From Sphagnum compactum (Eukaryota; Bryophyta; Sphagnopsida; Sphagnales), in NCBI GenBank assembly GCA_965153455.1, contig OZ234497.1, positions 4,092,001 through 4,156,000 on the forward strand: a stretch of DNA of 64,000 bases, read 5' to 3'. Shown in pieces: positions 59,858 through 64,000 of this stretch (the first letter of the stretch is position 1; each line of letters begins with the position of its first letter). The notes under the pieces are model-generated. The model saw nothing but the letters and a program-made list of their open reading frames with translations. It was not told the DNA's origin and searched no databases. Position numbers and translations under genes: made by a program.

Positions 59858-60260
59858 CAATTGGAACATAATAACAACTTGTTTCGATTTCTTTTAGTGT
59901 AATTGGAGGGCACTTGGAACATAATAACAACTTGTTTCGATTTCTTTTAGTGTAATTGGAGGGCACTTGGAACATAATAACAACTTGTTTCGATTTCTTT
60001 TAGTGTAATTGGAGGGCACTTGGAACATAATAACAACTTGTTTCGATTTCTTTTAGTGTAATTGGAGGGCACTTGGAACATAAGAACAACTTGTTTCGAT
60101 TTCTTTTAGTGTAATTGGAGGGCACTTGGAACATAATACCAACTTGTTTCGATTTCTTTTAGTGTAATTGGAGGGCACTTGGAACATAATACCAACTTGT
60201 TTCGATTTCTTTTAGTGTAATTGGAGGGCACTTGGAACATAATACCAACTTGTTTCGATC
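59858..60260. repeat. 53-bp tandem repeat, about 7.5 copies
   Basis: Units contain TTGGAACATAATAACAACTT, GTTTCGATTTCTTTTAGTGT and AATTGGAGGGCAC with few differences (AAGAACAAC and ATACCAAC variants cluster in neighbouring copies, a sign of stepwise expansion). The period is not a multiple of three. Confidence 0.95.
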
Positions 60261-60262
60261 TT

Positions 60263-60550
60263 TGTATACCCGTCTTTGTACAGATCATTCTTTGGTTCTA
60301 ATTTTTTTGCTAGTGTGAATGGAAGCCTGTTTTTCTCTCATGGGGGAGAGCTAGGCTAGATGGTTGCTAGTAAACGAATTTTGCTCACTCTTGGGATTGG
60401 GCTTTATTCTTTTCATCATCATATTCTTCCTTTTTGTGGGGGTGGGCTTTTTCTACTTTTTCATCATCACATTCTCCCTTTGTAGAGTGGGCTATATATT
60501 CTTGGTTATCACATGAATTGATGACAATATGTTTGTCAATTTGCATGGGA
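60263..60550. other. spacer between tandem array and palindrome cluster
   Basis: No gene. Two short direct repeats of the phrase GTGGGCTTTxTTCTxxTTTTCATCATCA lie at about 60397-60475. Confidence 0.4.
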
Positions 60551-62275
60551 AAGCCTAATACCCTCTTCTTCTTTTTTTCAACAAATTCTTGATATATTGA
60601 TACCTACCCAGAAAACCTAATTTTAGAAGCCATGCAAGTCCTATTAGGAGCCGCGACTCTCTTCTTCTGTTGCTGCCGTGTTGCTGCATTTGGCTCTCAG
60701 GACCTGGGTTTCAGGACTCAGGCAAACGGACGCGGCCCCCTTCTTCTGTTGCTGCCGTGTTGCTGCATTTGGCTCTCAGGACCTGGCTCTCAGGACTTGA
60801 GTCCTGAAACCCAGGTCCTGAGAGTCGAGGTCCTGAAACCCGGATCGGCATTTTCTATGGCAGAACCGGCTACCAGCGACCCAGGTCCTGAGAGCCAAAT
60901 GCAGCAACACGGCAGCAACAGAAGAAGGGGGCCGCGTCCGTCTGTCTGAGTCCTGAAACCCAGGTCCTGAGAGCCAAATGCAGCAACACGGCAGCAACAG
61001 AAGAAGAGAGTCGCGGCTCCTAATAGGACTTGCATGGCTTCTAAAATTAGGTTTTCTGGGTAGGTATCAATATATCAAAGAATTTGTTGAAAAAAAGAAG
61101 AAGAGGGTATTAGGCTTCAAATTTTAGGTTTTTTGGGGGATGGGTTTGGGGTGAAGGGTAGAGTGGGGGTTTGGGTTGTGGTTCTTTCACCTTCTTTTGT
61201 ATCCCACCATCAATTCTTGCAACCCATTTAACTATGGTTTGAGTATATATGGGAGGAATAAAGATAATTACCCAATACAATTGAGTTACTTTGTTGCTTG
61301 AATTCTTGGAAATAATATAAAATATATGGGAGTCTTAAGACCATCCCCATCCAAGTGAAGGAAAAAAAAAAAGGCAGGCACGGGCGGATTGCATCCGTCC
61401 GTCCAGGTCCTGAAACCCGGCAGTTCTGTGCACGAAAACCCGGCAGTTCTGTGATTATGTGGATGAAATATTATACGATTTTAGTTCCGTCGAATGAGCT
61501 AAGAGTTCTGGATGGGTGGTTATGGGGATGAGATATCATGTATTTGTAGTTCCGTCCAATTAGGAGGAATGATTTGTGGATGAAATATTAAAGATTTTGT
61601 AGTTTCGATGGATTGATTATGTGGATGAAATATTTATGTATTCGTAAGTTCCGTCCAATTACATTGATGAAGTTGAAGAAATCAGAACTACAAAAAACTC
61701 CAGAAACCGAAACTACCAACTCCAAACATGTTAAGATTTGTAGACTTTCTTCCCCTCCTCAAATGGTTTTCAATCACAAAGTAACTCAATTGTATTGGGT
61801 AATTATCTTTATTCCTCCCATATATACTCAAACCATAGTTAAATGGGTTGCAAGAGAAGGTGAAAGAACCACAACCCAAACCCCCACTCTACCCTTCACC
61901 CATCCCCCAAAAAACCTAAAAATTATGTGCAATGAAATACAAGGTCTAAGGGATCAAACCCTTCACCCATCCCCCAAAAAACCTAAAAATTTGAAGCCTA
62001 ATACCCTCTTCTTCTTTTTTTCAACAAATTCTTGATATATTGATACCTACCCAGAAAACCTAATTTTAGAAGCCATGCAAGTCCTATTAGGAGCCGCGAC
62101 TCTCTTCTTATGTTGCTGCCGTGTTGCTGCATTTGGCTCTCAGGACCTGGGTTTCAGGACTCAGACAGACGGACGCGGCCCCCTTCTTCTGTTGCTGCCG
62201 TGTTGCTGCATTTCGCTCTCAGGACCTGGCTCTCAGGACCTGGGTCGCTGGTAGCCGGTTCTGCCATAGAAAATG
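60551..62275. mobile_element. nested palindromic (foldback) element cluster
   Basis: Block A (60551 to about 60800, starting AAGCCTAATACCCTC) is repeated inverted at about 60835-61117 and direct at 61994-62275. Block B (61118-61296, TTTTAGGTTTTTTGGGGGAT) is repeated inverted at 61771-61990. The cluster is therefore a short palindrome centred near 60795 plus a larger one whose arms flank a unique 475-bp core. GC-rich phrases (CAGGACCTGGGTTTCAGGAC, GCAGAACCGGCTACCAGCGA, TTGCTGCCGTGTTGCTGCAT) recur within each arm. No coding sequence is recognised. Confidence 0.85.
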
Positions 62276-62726
62276 CTTAGCCGGTGGTCAGTTATCTCTG
62301 TGGCCGGTTCCGCCACAGAAAATGCTCCCGGAACGTCGTCGGACGGACGGACTACGTGACTTTATATATAAGATAGAAAACAAAAAGAAAGAAATGAATT
62401 GGAAGAAGAATGTTAACTTAGGAAGAGAAGGAAATAAAGTAGAAAAGACAATGAACAAAATGAATATGAACAAAACACGAAGGTGGACCAAAAAAAAAGA
62501 GATGAAAATTGAAAGAAGAATATGAACATGGTGGGTGGGGGTGGGAAACAAAGGGAAAAAATGCCTATAGAAGAACACCCATAAGGCCTAAAGAGCTTTA
62601 GACACCTACATCACAAACCAAGAACATGAAGACAAATAAAACAATAGGAGAATGAACAACGGAGAGAAATGTTAAGAAAAGAGAAACATCCCTGCATTGA
62701 AACAAGTATGAAAACACCATACAAGA
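62276..62726. other. intergenic, 3' flank of second hevein-like gene
   Basis: GGACGGACGG microsatellite-like sequence at about 62338, then purine-rich DNA. No chitinase exon is seen. Confidence 0.45.
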
Positions 62727-63155
62727 TCAAAATGGGAGGAACATGAAAACAAATAAGAATGCTAAGGGGAGAAACACGAAAGCAAACAAATGTGTCATGA
62801 AATGTGTTGCTTGGCCGGTAGCGCCGCCGCCGCCACTGCTGCTGCATTGACTCTGACAGCCTTCCCCACAGTAAGACGCATTATTTCCGCAGAACCCAAA
62901 CTGGCTACAACAGTCGCCTGCAAGAGGACACGGATTACTACTGTTACATCCTCCTCTAGCGCTACAGTTGCCGCCGCATTGACTCAGACATCCACTCCCA
63001 CAGTGTGAATTATCGCATCCGCAGAACCCAAACTGGCTACAACACTGGCCATTGGGACACGGATTGCTACCACTGCAGTTCTGAGCCACTGCGAATGCTA
63101 CTGCACTCGAGACCACAACAAAAGTCATCAACACAACCTCAAAGTGCGCCTTCAT
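62727..63155 (-). CDS. secreted hevein-like protein, paralogue 2
   Basis: The 142-residue frame starts at 63155 with a signal peptide (TFVVVSSAVAFAVA, cleavage near residue 25) almost identical to that of the gene at 40486-41016. Hevein-type domain 1 covers about 27-64 (CCSQFGFCG) and domain 2 about 70-104 (CCSQFGFCG, GCQSQC) with its cysteines kept, unlike domain 2 of the paralogue. A short Gly-rich segment follows. The last 20 residues (FAFVFLPLAFLFVFMFL) are strongly hydrophobic and unrelated to the other copy. They may be a membrane or anchor segment, or translated intron or UTR after the true exon end. Chitin binding outside the cell is the expected role. It is adjacent to the duplicated flank 63156-64000. 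Confidence 0.75.
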   Translation of the reverse strand: MKAHFEVVLMTFVVVSSAVAFAVAQNCSGSNPCPNGQCCSQFGFCGCDNSHCGSGCLSQCGGNCSARGGCNSSNPCPLAGDCCSQFGFCGNNASYCGEGCQSQCSSSGGGGATGQATHFMTHLFAFVFLPLAFLFVFMFLPF

Positions 63156-64000
63156 CTTCCCGATATTCCCCTACAATAATTTACTTCAAACCTCAACAAC
63201 AATATTAACACTGGATGCACAAAAACACGAGCTGATCAGGCCTCAGAAATTCTGGAGATCCAAAAATTGAACTCCAAATCTAGCCTCAGCGAGCAACAAA
63301 ATCGGCAAGAGCAAAGTTCTTGGGCGATCAGAGACCTGAAGAATGAGTTGAGAGTGAGTGGCCTGTTTGCTTTATACCGTATCCATCACGAACAACCAGC
63401 CGGTTTTATTGGTTTTTATATTCTTTTTCAACAACAGAGTTCCCAAAGACTTGTTCAAATATTTAATTTTTTAAAAACTAAAGAGGCTCCACACACACAC
63501 AACAGCCTCATTTTTCAATATCTCAAAATTTTGACATTCAAGAATAAATATACAAGATGCACTACCTAGGGAAACTAGGTGCTCGGTTTTCTTTTGGCAA
63601 GAAATTTCGCCAAAATGCAAAAAAACAAAACAAATATGACAGAATATATTGCCACACTTGGACTCTGATTTTAGTTTGGTGAACACTTTTAAAACTAGTT
63701 TTCTAACTATTTAGACAGGTTCTAAAGACCTGCCTCTTGGGATGCTAGCCAATGACACAACAAGAAAAGATTGAAAAAACCCCTAGTGTAAGTACACCCC
63801 GACACCCTAGTAGTGAACTGAGAGCATGGCAAGTACTTGCAAGTTGCAATCCTAAGGAAATTAGGGTATCACAAAAGAATATACCTTTGCAACGTGGATT
63901 TGGCAACATATAACTTTTGTGAAGTATAATTTTATTTTTATTTTTATTTATTTTTTTGGTAAACAACAGGACTTTACTGAGCGCAAAAGAAAAAGAAAAC
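63156..64000. repeat. upstream half of segmental duplication (partner 41017-41855)
   Basis: Same block order as the flank at 41.0-41.9 kb, with scattered substitutions and small indels and a shorter CA tract near 63490. The similarity is unbroken at the window edge. Confidence 0.88.

Noticed and set aside
8073-60260. CRISPR-like arrays
   Set aside because: The tandem arrays have no unique spacers between repeats and the host is a plant.
1-64000. LTR retrotransposons
   Set aside because: No paired LTRs with primer site and no gag-pol motifs were found, although the genome type would be expected to have them.

Overview
This window reads as nuclear DNA of a land plant with a large, repeat-rich genome. 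The evidence is plant-type gene families with introns (a BCS1-like AAA-ATPase, an STY-type Raf-like kinase, an adenylosuccinate synthetase with a serine-rich leader, hevein-type secreted proteins), interstitial TTTAGGG arrays, long AT-rich intergenic DNA, and hAT, LINE, SINE and foldback repeats. The FCP1-like domains, the animal-style L1 ORF1 and the Penelope-type reverse transcriptase fragment fit a seed-free vascular plant such as a fern or lycophyte. That placement is inference; nothing in the window names the species.

Layout. 0.8-1.1 kb: an array of imperfect palindromes. 1.1-3.2 kb: two decayed FCP1-like phosphatase-domain genes. 3.3-4.7 kb: an STY13-like kinase pseudogene that kept an intron and lost its catalytic core. 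7.3-8.4 kb: a hAT-type MITE and a 69-bp tandem repeat. 15.7-16.1 kb: a possible CorA-type transporter remnant. 17.4-19.8 kb, minus strand: the one clearly intact multi-exon gene, a 499-residue BCS1/AATP1-type AAA-ATPase whose three exons join in frame; a tRNA-derived SINE lies just upstream. 24.9-30.6 kb: a foldback element followed by a 3.6-kb near-perfect palindrome with a reverse transcriptase fragment in its loop. 30.6-40.4 kb: AT-rich DNA with hairpins, an old dispersed repeat and a second hAT-type MITE. 40.5-41.0 kb: a secreted two-domain hevein-like gene, with a paralogue and matching upstream DNA at 62.7-64.0 kb. 43.1-44.4 kb: a truncated adenylosuccinate synthetase pseudogene. 44.6-51 kb: degenerate tandem arrays that flank a nearly full-length but dead L1-like LINE on the minus strand. 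54.0-55.6 kb: a decayed hAT-family transposase. 56.8-60.3 kb: a 1.3-kb tandem duplication and a 53-bp tandem array. 60.6-62.3 kb: a second nested palindromic cluster that shares GC-rich motifs with the one at 25 kb.

The genes do not form a pathway or operon. Only the AAA-ATPase and the two hevein-like genes look potentially functional; all other coding sequence is pseudogene or transposon debris. The most unusual part is the palindromic complex at 24.9-30.6 kb and its relatives at 60.6-62.3 kb.
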